Source: CAZFCK01 sp964517355 (GTDB taxonomy: Bacteria > Desulfobacterota > Desulfovibrionia > Desulfovibrionales > Desulfovibrionaceae). Taken from it: a stretch of DNA of 11,500 bases. Numbering within the stretch: position 1 is the stretch's first letter; each line of letters starts with the position of its first letter. Below are positions 1-6,180 of this stretch, piece after piece. Both the position numbers and the translations under genes were made by a program. Location: assembly GCA_964517355.1 (NCBI GenBank), contig CAZFCK010000149.1:1-11500 (forward strand), written 5' to 3'. The notes beneath the pieces are model-generated. The model saw only the letters and a list, made by a program, of their open reading frames with translations, ran no database searches and had not been told where the DNA came from.

Positions 1-24
1 GTTCCAGGGAAATGCATAAGAGCG

Positions 25-81
25 TCTAGCGCTTTTCAAGCGTGAGATGCTCTAGCGCTTTTCAAGCGTGAGATGCTCTAG
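25..81. repeat. Tandem palindromic repeat, 2.2 copies of 26 nt
   Basis: Two identical 26-nt units (25-50 and 51-76) begin TCTAGCGCTTTTCAAGCG and are followed by a partial third unit (TCTAG, 77-81). Each unit contains the hairpin CGCTT-TTC-AAGCG. With flanking bases the first unit extends to an imperfect stem of about 15 pairs (22-54, GAGC pairing with GCTC at the ends). It looks like a REP-type extragenic palindromic repeat. It lacks the unique spacers of a CRISPR array. Confidence 0.8.
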
Positions 82-193
82 GGCCTGTTATTAAAATATA
101 ACGATTCCGGAAGACCATTCCGCAAAAAAAACAGAAAAAATCAACGGATAGATTTTAGCTTCTTAAAATTAAGAAGTTTGGGAAAGGGAGAGC

Positions 194-288
194 GCGAGAG
201 GGAAAACCCTAGCTCTGCTGTCGCCATCCGTAAGGCGCGACACGACCGAGCCTAACGGCTGCCGCTAACAAAGGGTTTTCCCTCTCGC
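194..288. terminator. 17-bp perfect inverted repeat with branched interior; terminator or structured RNA
   Basis: The arms 194-210 (GCGAGAGGGAAAACCCT) and 272-288 (its exact reverse complement) enclose 61 nt. Inside lie shorter stems: GTCGC/GCGAC (220-224 with 237-241) and AGCC-TAAC-GGCT (249-260). On the plus strand the right arm is followed by a T-rich tract (ATTTTCTTTTCAT), as expected for rho-independent termination of a plus-strand transcript. On the minus strand no U-tract follows directly, so it is a weaker terminator for the HEAT operon. The large structured loop is unusual for a terminator, so a small RNA or other structured element is an alternative. Confidence 0.5.
199..212. repeat. 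Copy 1 of a shared 14-mer (AGGGAAAACCCTAG)
   Basis: The same 14 bases recur exactly at 6083-6096, beyond the 3' end of hynA. The inner 12 bases can fold as AGGG-AAAA-CCCT. The reverse complement of the first part recurs in the right arm at 272-283 and in the hynA terminator (6149-6159). This suggests a genome-specific 3'-end motif. Confidence 0.6.
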
Positions 289-398
289 ATTTTCTTTTCA
301 TAATAAATTTAGAAACACAGCTTTTCCCACATTACGGAATTAAGGACATAGCCACGTTTGAAAAAGGTTCCTAAGAATCTCCAAAACGTCACGCTGCT

Positions 399-2522
399 CT
401 ATGGAGCGGCGGATTCTGATTCCGGTGTTTCCTGCCGTACCAGGGGTTCTATGCCGCGAGTTTCGGCGTTGATGCGCGTCAGGGCCTTGGAGGCCGCATC
501 GGCCACAGGACCTTGCTCCTGCATGAGCTTGATGAGCGCTGGGCCGGCGGGGGCGGCTTGCGAGCCGAGCATGCCCAGAGCTGAAACCGCCTTCAGCACC
601 ACGGCCTCTTCAGCGTCGTTGAGTATGTTCATCAGTGCGGGAACGGCGAGATCGGCCTGCGCTGCATTCATGCCCAAGGCGTTGGCGGCCAAGGCGCGCG
701 TTGCGGGCTCCGCGTCACTCAACATGACAATGAGCTCCCGAGTTCCCTGTACGCCGGATTTCCCCATGGCGTAGGCGGCCATGAGGCAAAGGTCCGGATC
801 ATCGCACGAAGCGATGAGTTCTTTGAGTTCCGGCAGGGCTTGCTCGGCGGCGGGACCGATATAGCCCAAGGCGCTGGCGGCGCTGCGCCGGACGTCCGGG
901 CTCTTGTCCTGCAAGGCTTTGACCAGTGCGGGGACAGCCTCTTTGGCCTTTTCGCCTATGTCGGGGCCGATCATGCCCAGTGCCACGGCGGCGATTTCCC
1001 GCATGCTCGGGGAGTCGTCGTAGAGTGTGTCGATAAGGGTTTGCGCGCCTGGGCGGCCGATTTTACCCAAGGAGTAGGCGGCCATGGTCCGCACGAAATC
1101 GTCTTCGTCCCGTAGCGCCAGAGCCAAGGCGGGCACGGCCCCTTCGGCCTTGGCTCCGACTTCGCCCAAGGAATCGGCGGCGTTCATGCGCACTGATGCA
1201 GAAGGATCGCGCAACGCCTCCACCAGGCTGGAGACGGCCTGGGACGCTTGTTCGCCGATTTTCCCCAGCGCGATGGCCGCTTGTTCTCGTATCGCGGGGT
1301 CTTTGTCGCGCAAGGCCTTTTCCAAAGCGGGCACGGCGGGCGCACCCACCGCGCCGAGGGCATAGGTCGTGAAGAGCCTCACGCCCCTGTTTGGTGCGTC
1401 GAGTGCTTGTATCAGCTGAGGGACGGCGGCCGCGCCGATCATGCCCAAGGCAACGGTGGCCGCATTCACGATTTCATTATCCTTTTCTTCCAAAAGACCG
1501 ATAAGCAAGGGTACGGCGGGTGCTGATTCGGCATCCAGGCGCCCCAAGGCATACACCGCGTCCACGCGATCCTGGCCGGTTTCCTGGTTTACGGACTGCA
1601 TGAGCATTGTCACCGCGGGCTCGCCGATGCGGCGCAAAGCCATAACGGCCTTTTCTTCCCGCTGCGGATCATTGGATTCCAGTTCCTTGACCAGGGCATT
1701 CATTGCGGGAGCGCCGATTTCGCCCAAGGCGTAGGCCGCAGCCAGACGAACGAATGCGTCTTGATCCTGAAGCAGGGTGACGAGATGGGGCACTGCAATC
1801 TGGGCAATGGAGCCGAAAGTCCCGATAGCCGCTGCCGCACTGCGTCTGACCTTGGCTTGAGAGTCTTGCAGCGCGTTAAGCAGGGCGGGAATGGTTGTGG
1901 TTGGGTGAGCCGCGATTGCCCCCAGAGCTTGGGCCGCATTGGTACGGGCCTGCGGGCTGGCGTCTCCAAGAACCGTAATGAGGGCGGGAACGGTATTTGA
2001 GGCGTTTTTGCCAAATTTTCCAAGGGCTTCCGCCGCAGTGCCGCGTACTTCGGCGTCGTCGTCAAAGAGGAGGCGTTGTAGTTCCGGAATTGCTTTGGCG
2101 GCTTGGGGCCCGATCTGCCCCAAAGCGAACGCGCCAGCGGCGCGGATAATGGAATCGTCATCCATGAGGACGGCTGTAAGGGCCGGAGTGGCCGCGGCGG
2201 CTTGAGGCCCCAGTTCGCCCAGGGCGCTGATGGCTTCTCTGCGTTCTTGCCAGGCGCCGTCTTGCAATCGGCGCATAAGGTTCAAGAGGGTGACGTGCGG
2301 TTCCTCTTGCGCGGGCTGGATCGTTTGTGTGGCGTTTCTCGAGGCCTGGCTATTCTGCTTTTCCGTGGAAGGCGGCGCTACCGGCTGGAGCGTGGCATCG
2401 GTTTTGTTCCCCGAGGAGGGGGCTGCGGTCCGGTTGTGTGGGGCCTCCTGGGCCATAGGCAGCGCTAAATTGCCCAGGCAGATGACCACCAGGCTGAAAC
2501 AAAAAAGAAATTTATGGATCAT
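399..2522 (-). CDS. Exported HEAT-repeat protein (about 19 repeats)
   Basis: The 707-residue product begins with a Sec-type signal peptide (MIHK, hydrophobic 5-22, probable cleavage after PMA at 24). A polar Pro/Gln/Asn-rich linker follows (about 25-75), then an uninterrupted array of HEAT repeats (PBS-lyase/HEAT_2 type) to about residue 685, and a short acidic tail. The repeat signature is A-x-x-ALGxIG followed by VPAL-x-x-L-x-D; I count 19 copies, a few degenerate (ALGAIA, ALGRLD, ALGMNA, ALTRIN). HEAT arrays form curved helical solenoids that bind protein partners. No catalytic domain is seen, so a periplasmic scaffold role is inferred. There is no lipobox at Cys15. The ATG is preceded by GGGGGAG at 9-nt spacing. 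It is the last gene of the minus-strand cluster, 33 nt after the 87-residue gene. It is not a real phycobilisome lyase, despite names automated pipelines may give. Confidence 0.9.
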   Translation of the reverse strand: MIHKFLFCFSLVVICLGNLALPMAQEAPHNRTAAPSSGNKTDATLQPVAPPSTEKQNSQASRNATQTIQPAQEEPHVTLLNLMRRLQDGAWQERREAISALGELGPQAAAATPALTAVLMDDDSIIRAAGAFALGQIGPQAAKAIPELQRLLFDDDAEVRGTAAEALGKFGKNASNTVPALITVLGDASPQARTNAAQALGAIAAHPTTTIPALLNALQDSQAKVRRSAAAAIGTFGSIAQIAVPHLVTLLQDQDAFVRLAAAYALGEIGAPAMNALVKELESNDPQREEKAVMALRRIGEPAVTMLMQSVNQETGQDRVDAVYALGRLDAESAPAVPLLIGLLEEKDNEIVNAATVALGMIGAAAVPQLIQALDAPNRGVRLFTTYALGAVGAPAVPALEKALRDKDPAIREQAAIALGKIGEQASQAVSSLVEALRDPSASVRMNAADSLGEVGAKAEGAVPALALALRDEDDFVRTMAAYSLGKIGRPGAQTLIDTLYDDSPSMREIAAVALGMIGPDIGEKAKEAVPALVKALQDKSPDVRRSAASALGYIGPAAEQALPELKELIASCDDPDLCLMAAYAMGKSGVQGTRELIVMLSDAEPATRALAANALGMNAAQADLAVPALMNILNDAEEAVVLKAVSALGMLGSQAAPAGPALIKLMQEQGPVADAASKALTRINAETRGIEPLVRQETPESESAAP

Positions 2523-2555
2523 GGACTGGTTCTCCCCCCATGGAGTAGATGTCTC

Positions 2556-2819
2556 TCAGGACGATGATCCTTCGCCCATGGTGTCGGTAAGGAGAGCATC
2601 CAGCTCCTTGCGGCATTGGACGAGGATTCGGTTGGCGAAAGCCAGAGCCACTTTTTGGGCGTCTTCCTGGCTCGGAATTTTGTCGCGGAGAGTGCGTTTA
2701 CCGACTTGAACCTTCCAGCCCGGCGAGCCCAACCTGTCGTAGATCACAGCCAGCAGGAGCACTCCTCCGAGTTCGAGAAAGTAGGTCGAATCGTCGTGAC
2801 GTTTCCAGTGCTGCGGCAT
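2556..2819 (-). CDS. Small protein of unknown function (87 aa)
   Basis: I do not recognise this family. I chose the ATG at 2819 (MPQHWKRH) because AGGGGG lies 6 nt upstream. A GTG at 2855 would add 12 residues but has no ribosome binding site. The product has a basic/aromatic N-terminus, a hydrophobic segment at about 13-27 (YFLELGGVLLLAVIY), a GWKVQVGKRTL stretch with beta-strand character, and an amphipathic helix (about 50-77) ending in a Ser/Gly-rich tail. The hydrophobic stretch is too short and too punctuated to call a membrane helix with confidence; a small soluble alpha/beta fold is equally likely. It sits 130 nt after the SPOR gene and 33 nt before the HEAT gene, so it is probably co-transcribed with the latter. 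Confidence 0.7.
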   Translation of the reverse strand: MPQHWKRHDDSTYFLELGGVLLLAVIYDRLGSPGWKVQVGKRTLRDKIPSQEDAQKVALAFANRILVQCRKELDALLTDTMGEGSSS

Positions 2820-2881
2820 GGTCAGCCCCCTGATCCTGTTTGATGGTCCTAGCACGTTTTCGTCTTGAGACTAAAATCTCC

Positions 2882-2908
2882 TCTGAAACGATTTTCCATT
2901 GTTTCAGA
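2882..2908. repeat. 8-bp inverted repeat between the SPOR and 87-aa genes
   Basis: TCTGAAAC (2882-2889) and GTTTCAGA (2901-2908) flank an 11-nt loop. On the minus-strand transcript no U-tract follows, so it is not a clear terminator. It could be a processing or stabilising hairpin, or an operator, at the break between the upstream genes and the 87-aa/HEAT pair. Confidence 0.4.
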
Positions 2909-2949
2909 AAATGTATAAAGGCGTCGAAAGTTTTTTGGCGCAAGAAGCC

Positions 2950-3924
2950 TTAGTCATACGGAATCATTCTGCTGTGCAGAAAATCGGCGTCCACTTTGTT
3001 GAGCACCGGCGTATGCCGCTCCGTTTCCCGATAGTCTCTTGCGGCCGCCGCGGCCGCGTTGCGGTTTGGGTAATGCCCCAAGGACAAAACGTACCAGGGC
3101 GAGTGGTTGTCGTCGTACAGCAAAATGATGATCGGCGCGTATCCCCTGTTTTTATGGTCCCGGGCCGCTTTGAGGGCGTTGTCCTTGATGCTGAAGGAAT
3201 CGAGCTGCACGAGAAAAACCGAGCCCGCGGGGGGCGCGGTATAGCCGGCGGACACCGGAACAGGGGTGGGGGCAACCGTTGTTTCCACCACGGCTTCGGT
3301 CTCCAGCGGTTCTGGAACAGATGCCACAACCTGCGGCTGCGGCGTGGGGGTCCGTTCGGGCAACGGTTCCTTTGCTGGGGCCATCACGGGCTGTGCCGGT
3401 TCATGCCGCGTGATTTCATCTTCCGATGTTTGTTCGGGCTGCTCAACGCTGACGGCGGGAGGAGTTGAGTCACTAACCGCATCGCCCGCCTGCGGGGGCA
3501 CTTCAGCCGTGACGGTTGGGGCGCCCAAGGGAGTGTTGGTTTCGGCATGCACTATTCGATAGTCAACCCGTATTTTTTGTTGCAGCTCTTCAGCGGCCTG
3601 GCGGGCGGCATCGGTGCTGGCATAGGTGCCCATGTGCGCGAAGTAGATGATTTCACCTCCACCCAGATCCTGGGTGAGCATATACGCCGGATAGCCCTTG
3701 TCGGAGAGGAGCTCCACGAATTTCCAGGTCTCCTGCTTGTCCGAAGGAACGGTGAACTGCACGCTGTATTCATCGTCGGCGAGGCAGCGGTGCGGCAGCA
3801 CGGCGAAGCCGCACAGCAGCATGGCGACGCAGCACAGAAGGACCGTGGGGCGTGGAGCGTTGCCCGTGAAGCTCACACAGAGGCGGCGCGGAACACGAGA
3901 AAGCCGGGTGTCCAGGGAAATCAT
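2950..3924 (-). CDS. Exported or membrane-anchored protein with two SPOR domains
   Basis: The 324-residue product has a basic N-terminal region, a hydrophobic segment at about 27-44 that serves as signal peptide or anchor (possible cleavage after CLA, residue 49), a SPOR-like domain at about 52-126 (YSVQFTV ... YFAHMGTYASTDAARQAAEEL), a Pro/Glu/Thr-rich linker (about 127-235) and a second SPOR-like domain at about 236-312 (VFLVQLDSF ... WYVLSLGHYPNRNAAAAAARD). SPOR domains bind glycan strands lacking stem peptides at division septa, so a peptidoglycan-associated periplasmic role is inferred. Its ATG overlaps the TGA of the aminotransferase gene (ATGA), implying translational coupling and supporting this start; AGGAG lies 11 nt upstream. 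Two SPOR domains in one chain is less usual than one. Confidence 0.85.
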   Translation of the reverse strand: MISLDTRLSRVPRRLCVSFTGNAPRPTVLLCCVAMLLCGFAVLPHRCLADDEYSVQFTVPSDKQETWKFVELLSDKGYPAYMLTQDLGGGEIIYFAHMGTYASTDAARQAAEELQQKIRVDYRIVHAETNTPLGAPTVTAEVPPQAGDAVSDSTPPAVSVEQPEQTSEDEITRHEPAQPVMAPAKEPLPERTPTPQPQVVASVPEPLETEAVVETTVAPTPVPVSAGYTAPPAGSVFLVQLDSFSIKDNALKAARDHKNRGYAPIIILLYDDNHSPWYVLSLGHYPNRNAAAAAARDYRETERHTPVLNKVDADFLHSRMIPYD

Positions 3925-5126
3925 TGTTGGTTTTGCTCCTCTTTCTCCAGGAGTTGGGCCAGGCAGCGGCCGAGTCTGGCAATGCCTTCCTCGATGCGTT
4001 CGGGATTGGCGTTGGAAAAATTGAGCCTGAAGGTGTTTTCACCACTACCGTCCACATAGAAGGGGCGCCCCGGCACAAAGGCGACCTTGTTTTCTATGGC
4101 CAGGTTGAACAAATCCATGCTGTCGTACCCCTCCGGCAATGAGCCCCAGAGGAACATGCCGCCTTCAGGGCGCGTGCAGCGCACTTCAGGCGGAAAGTGG
4201 CGGTCAATGGCGGCGAGCATCAAGCGGCAGTGCTCCCCGTAGCGTTCTCTGATGGTTGCGATATGTTCATCGATACTGTTTTCGGTCAGATAGCGGTGCA
4301 AAACGCGCTGCGTGAGCGTGCTGGTATGCAGATCTGCGGCTTGTTTGGCGAGGACGATTTTATCCCGCAAGTGTTCAGGCGCGAGGATCCAGCCGACGCG
4401 CAGGCCCGGAGAGACGATTTTTGAGAACGAGCCCATGAGCAAGGCCTTATCCAGGCCGAGAAACGCGGCCAGAGGCGGACATTCTTCGCCTGCGAAGCGG
4501 AGTTCGCCATAGGGGTTGTCTTCAACGAGCAAGGTGTCGCGGCTGGCGAGCAATCCTGCGACGGCTTCGCGTTTTTCACGGCTGTAGGAGAGTCCCGAGG
4601 GGTTTTGAAAGGTGGGAACCGCGTAAAACAGTTTGACCTGGTTTTCGCCGAGCACGGCAGCCAAAGCGTTGAGATCCGGGCCGTCGTGTTGAAGGTCCAC
4701 CGTGGCGAAAACCGGTTCGAACAGGGAAAAACTTTGGATGGCGCCCAAGTATCCGGGGCGCTCAACCAATACCGTGTCGCCGGGATTGATGAAAACCTTG
4801 GCGGCCAGATCCAGAGCCTGTTGCGAACCCGTGGTTATCACGACATCATCGGCAGTTACCTCCATGCCGTGACGTTCTTGATAGCGTTTGGCGATCCATT
4901 CCCTCAGGGGGGCGTAGCCTTCGGTTGTCGCGTACTGGAGCGCTGCCTGGCCATTGGACGAAAGTTCGGTGACTGCGGCGCGCTCCATGCCCCGGCAGGG
5001 GAAGAGGTCGGGCAGCGGCAATCCGCCGGCGAAGGAAATGATTTCAGGTTGGTCCGTGACCTTGAGAATCTCCCGGATAAAAGACTTGTGCGCCTTACGG
5101 ACGCGGGTGGCGAAACGGTGGGGCAT
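3921..5126 (-). CDS. PLP-dependent aminotransferase, fold type I (LysN / 2-aminoadipate-like)
   Basis: The 401-residue product is a complete fold-type I aminotransferase without the GntR DNA-binding domain of MocR regulators. Visible motifs are SFAGGLP near the N-terminus (31-37), GSQQ for cofactor phosphate contact (100-103), FQNPSG with N175, VEDNPYGELRF with D203 (pyridine nitrogen) and Y206, SFSKIVSPGLRVGW with K236 as the Schiff-base lysine, and R367 in TFRLNF for the substrate carboxylate. The family includes 2-aminoadipate, aromatic and branched-chain aminotransferases; the substrate cannot be read from sequence. I chose the ATG at 5126 because AGGAG lies 7 nt upstream and the family usually begins this way; the open frame continues upstream without a better start. 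It lies 61 nt after hypC and overlaps the SPOR gene by 4 nt. A role in hydrogenase maturation is not expected; co-transcription may be incidental. Confidence 0.9.
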   Translation of the reverse strand: MPHRFATRVRKAHKSFIREILKVTDQPEIISFAGGLPLPDLFPCRGMERAAVTELSSNGQAALQYATTEGYAPLREWIAKRYQERHGMEVTADDVVITTGSQQALDLAAKVFINPGDTVLVERPGYLGAIQSFSLFEPVFATVDLQHDGPDLNALAAVLGENQVKLFYAVPTFQNPSGLSYSREKREAVAGLLASRDTLLVEDNPYGELRFAGEECPPLAAFLGLDKALLMGSFSKIVSPGLRVGWILAPEHLRDKIVLAKQAADLHTSTLTQRVLHRYLTENSIDEHIATIRERYGEHCRLMLAAIDRHFPPEVRCTRPEGGMFLWGSLPEGYDSMDLFNLAIENKVAFVPGRPFYVDGSGENTFRLNFSNANPERIEEGIARLGRCLAQLLEKEEQNQQ

Positions 5127-5187
5127 GGAAAGCTCCTGCTGGGGGCGAGAGGGAGTGCATAAACGACAAGACCGGGCAACGGATCTG

Positions 5188-5433
5188 TCAGAAACCAGGT
5201 TGTTCGCCCTGGACTTCGACCATTTGACGCAACACCCGCAGGGATTCGCGGGCATCTTCCTGGCTGAGCTTGTGCAGGGCGAAGCCGGCATGCACAATGA
5301 GGTAATCGCCAACCTGTACTTCTTCTCCCATGAGCATCAAGGACACATTGATAAAGGTATCGCTCTCGCCCACACGGCAGGTGGCGAAATCGTCGTTAAT
5401 TTCGGTAACGGCAGCCGGAATGGCCAAACACAT
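5188..5433 (-). CDS. hypC: [NiFe] hydrogenase maturation chaperone HypC
   Basis: The 81-residue product starts MCLAIPAAV, the HypC/HupF signature whose Cys2 binds the Fe(CN)2CO unit and the hydrogenase large-subunit precursor. The conserved GDYLIVHAGFAL block is present with H48, followed by the typical helical end (SQEDARESLRVLRQM). The length is normal for the family. The ATG at 5433 has AGGAGA 6 nt upstream; it must be the start because Cys2 has to follow the removed methionine. It acts in the cytoplasm with HypD to deliver the iron centre to HynA. It lies 16 nt after the protease gene, clearly in the same transcript. No hypA, hypB, hypD, hypE or hypF is in the window, so these must be elsewhere. 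Confidence 0.97.
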   Translation of the reverse strand: MCLAIPAAVTEINDDFATCRVGESDTFINVSLMLMGEEVQVGDYLIVHAGFALHKLSQEDARESLRVLRQMVEVQGEQPGF

Positions 5434-5449
5434 GACAAATCTCCTGTGT

Positions 5450-5947
5450 TTAATGATTGTTAGGAGTAAAAGAACCTCCGGCCTGCGTGATTTCCTGTAA
5501 CACGACATCCGCCAAGACCGGGAGGCGATGTGCGATTTCATCTGTGAGTTCAACGGCAAGCGATTCATAATCACGAGGTTCAATGCCGATGACCACGGCT
5601 TCTGGCCGGTGTCCCGCCAGCTCACAGAAAATGAGCGTGTCCACCAGGTCAGTTTGATGCAGCGAATTTTTAAAGGCAAGGCTTTTACGCAAATCTTCGC
5701 CGGTAAGTCGATAGATGGATCCTGGTTTGTCGCCGCCGAGAACTGCGTCCACCACGATGAGCATGCTGCAATTCATGATGGGATCCATGAGCTTCGTGCC
5801 CAGGGTGCCGCCGTCGAGCAGGGTGACGTTGTCCGAGAATTCGTAGTCCTGTTGGAGTTTTTCAACCAACCGGACACCTACGCCTTCGTCGGTATACAGA
5901 ATGTTGCCTACGCCGAGAACGAGTATTCCATGTGGTGTGTTTTGCAT
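5450..5947 (-). CDS. hupD: [NiFe] hydrogenase maturation endopeptidase (HupD/HyaD/HybD family, peptidase M52)
   Basis: With the start at 5947 (MQNTPHG) the product is 165 residues, the family's normal size. The fold signature GVGNILYTDEGVGV carries E21, VVDA carries D67 and SLHQTD carries H97, matching the three nickel-sensing residues of HybD (E16, D62, H93). DGGT at 45-48 is also conserved. It removes the C-terminal extension of the hydrogenase large subunit once nickel is in place; the likely substrate here is HynA, cut after H539. An in-frame ATG at 5956 and others further upstream would add residues the family lacks. No Shine-Dalgarno sequence precedes 5947, but a TATAAT box sits 7 nt before it, which suggests a leaderless or nearly leaderless mRNA. 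In some Desulfovibrio species this gene is named hynC or hynD. Confidence 0.95.
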   Translation of the reverse strand: MQNTPHGILVLGVGNILYTDEGVGVRLVEKLQQDYEFSDNVTLLDGGTLGTKLMDPIMNCSMLIVVDAVLGGDKPGSIYRLTGEDLRKSLAFKNSLHQTDLVDTLIFCELAGHRPEAVVIGIEPRDYESLAVELTDEIAHRLPVLADVVLQEITQAGGSFTPNNH

Positions 5948-5984
5948 GGGGACCATTATAGAAGAAAGCGGGAACACGGCGCAA
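5948..5984 (-). promoter_or_regulatory. Candidate sigma70-like promoter of hupD-hypC
   Basis: On the minus strand TTGCGC (5984-5979) and a perfect TATAAT (5960-5955) are separated by 18 nt. The -35 box is weak (3 of 6). The expected start falls at 5948-5947, the first base of, or one base before, the ATG at 5947. This would explain the missing Shine-Dalgarno sequence. Confidence 0.5.
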
Positions 5985-6051
5985 GACCGGATTCCTTGTT
6001 TCAAGGCGAAAATGCGCTAGCGGGCGGAGTTGCCTATCTTCCGCTTTCTTC
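5961..6051. repeat. 11-bp perfect inverted repeat around the hupD promoter
   Basis: GAAGAAAGCGG (5961-5971) and CCGCTTTCTTC (6041-6051) are exact inverse copies 69 nt apart. The left arm lies in the promoter spacer, directly upstream of the TATAAT box in minus-strand terms. It could be a pair of binding sites bridged by a looping repressor, or chance. Confidence 0.45.
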
Positions 6052-6082
6052 GGGGGTAGATGTTGGCGAAAACAGCATGCGA

Positions 6083-6096
6083 AGGGAAAACCCTAG
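6083..6096. repeat. Copy 2 of the shared 14-mer (AGGGAAAACCCTAG)
   Basis: It is identical to 199-212. On the minus-strand transcript it lies beyond the hynA terminator, and its GGTTTTCCCT can also pair with the left arm of that terminator in a read-through RNA (6083-6092 against 6150-6159). Confidence 0.55.
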
Positions 6097-6121
6097 ATAA
6101 GGATTTCTCCCCGGAATAATT

Positions 6122-6159
6122 AAAAAAAGGGAAAACCTTTCAGCTGAAAGGTTTTCCCT
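6122..6159 (-). terminator. Strong rho-independent terminator of hynB-hynA
   Basis: 6128-6159 is a perfect 32-nt palindrome, giving a 14-bp stem with an AGCT loop. On the minus strand it is followed by seven U residues (6128-6122) and then AAUUAUU. It begins 21 nt after the hynA stop codon. It isolates the structural genes from hupD-hypC. The palindrome lacks a comparable T-run on the plus strand (TCGGTATTACA), so it works mainly in the hyn direction. Confidence 0.93.
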
Positions 6160-6180
6160 CGGTATTACAAAAGGCGGTTG

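Larger units (their letters stand above)
1..398. other. Non-coding region downstream of the HEAT-repeat gene
   Basis: I see no supportable gene here. It holds, in order, a 26-nt tandem hairpin repeat (25-81), an AT-rich stretch with a run of A (about 124-146), an 8-bp hairpin at 159-176 (arms CTTCTTAA and TTAAGAAG, loop AA) and a long inverted repeat at 194-288. Reading frames that enter from 358 on the plus strand are antisense to the HEAT gene and are rejected. The neighbour on the left lies outside the window. Confidence 0.7.

Noticed and set aside
25..81. A CRISPR array
   Set aside because: The repeats abut with no unique spacers, and no cas gene is in the window.
250..275. An integron attC-like site (GCCTAAC)
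   Set aside because: No partner GTTRRRY end pairs with it and no integrase is present; the match is only seven bases.
1700..2161. Long open frames in other frames and on the opposite strand across the HEAT gene
   Set aside because: They arise from the repetitive GC-rich HEAT coding sequence and have no independent start signals or family features.
2900..2945. A promoter for the 87-aa/HEAT pair (TTGCGC and TATACA on the minus strand)
   Set aside because: The boxes are about 20 nt apart and the -10 match is weak.
5948..6004. A longer hupD start at 6004 adding 19 residues
   Set aside because: The extra residues are not part of the family's N-terminus and the stretch holds the promoter-like boxes.
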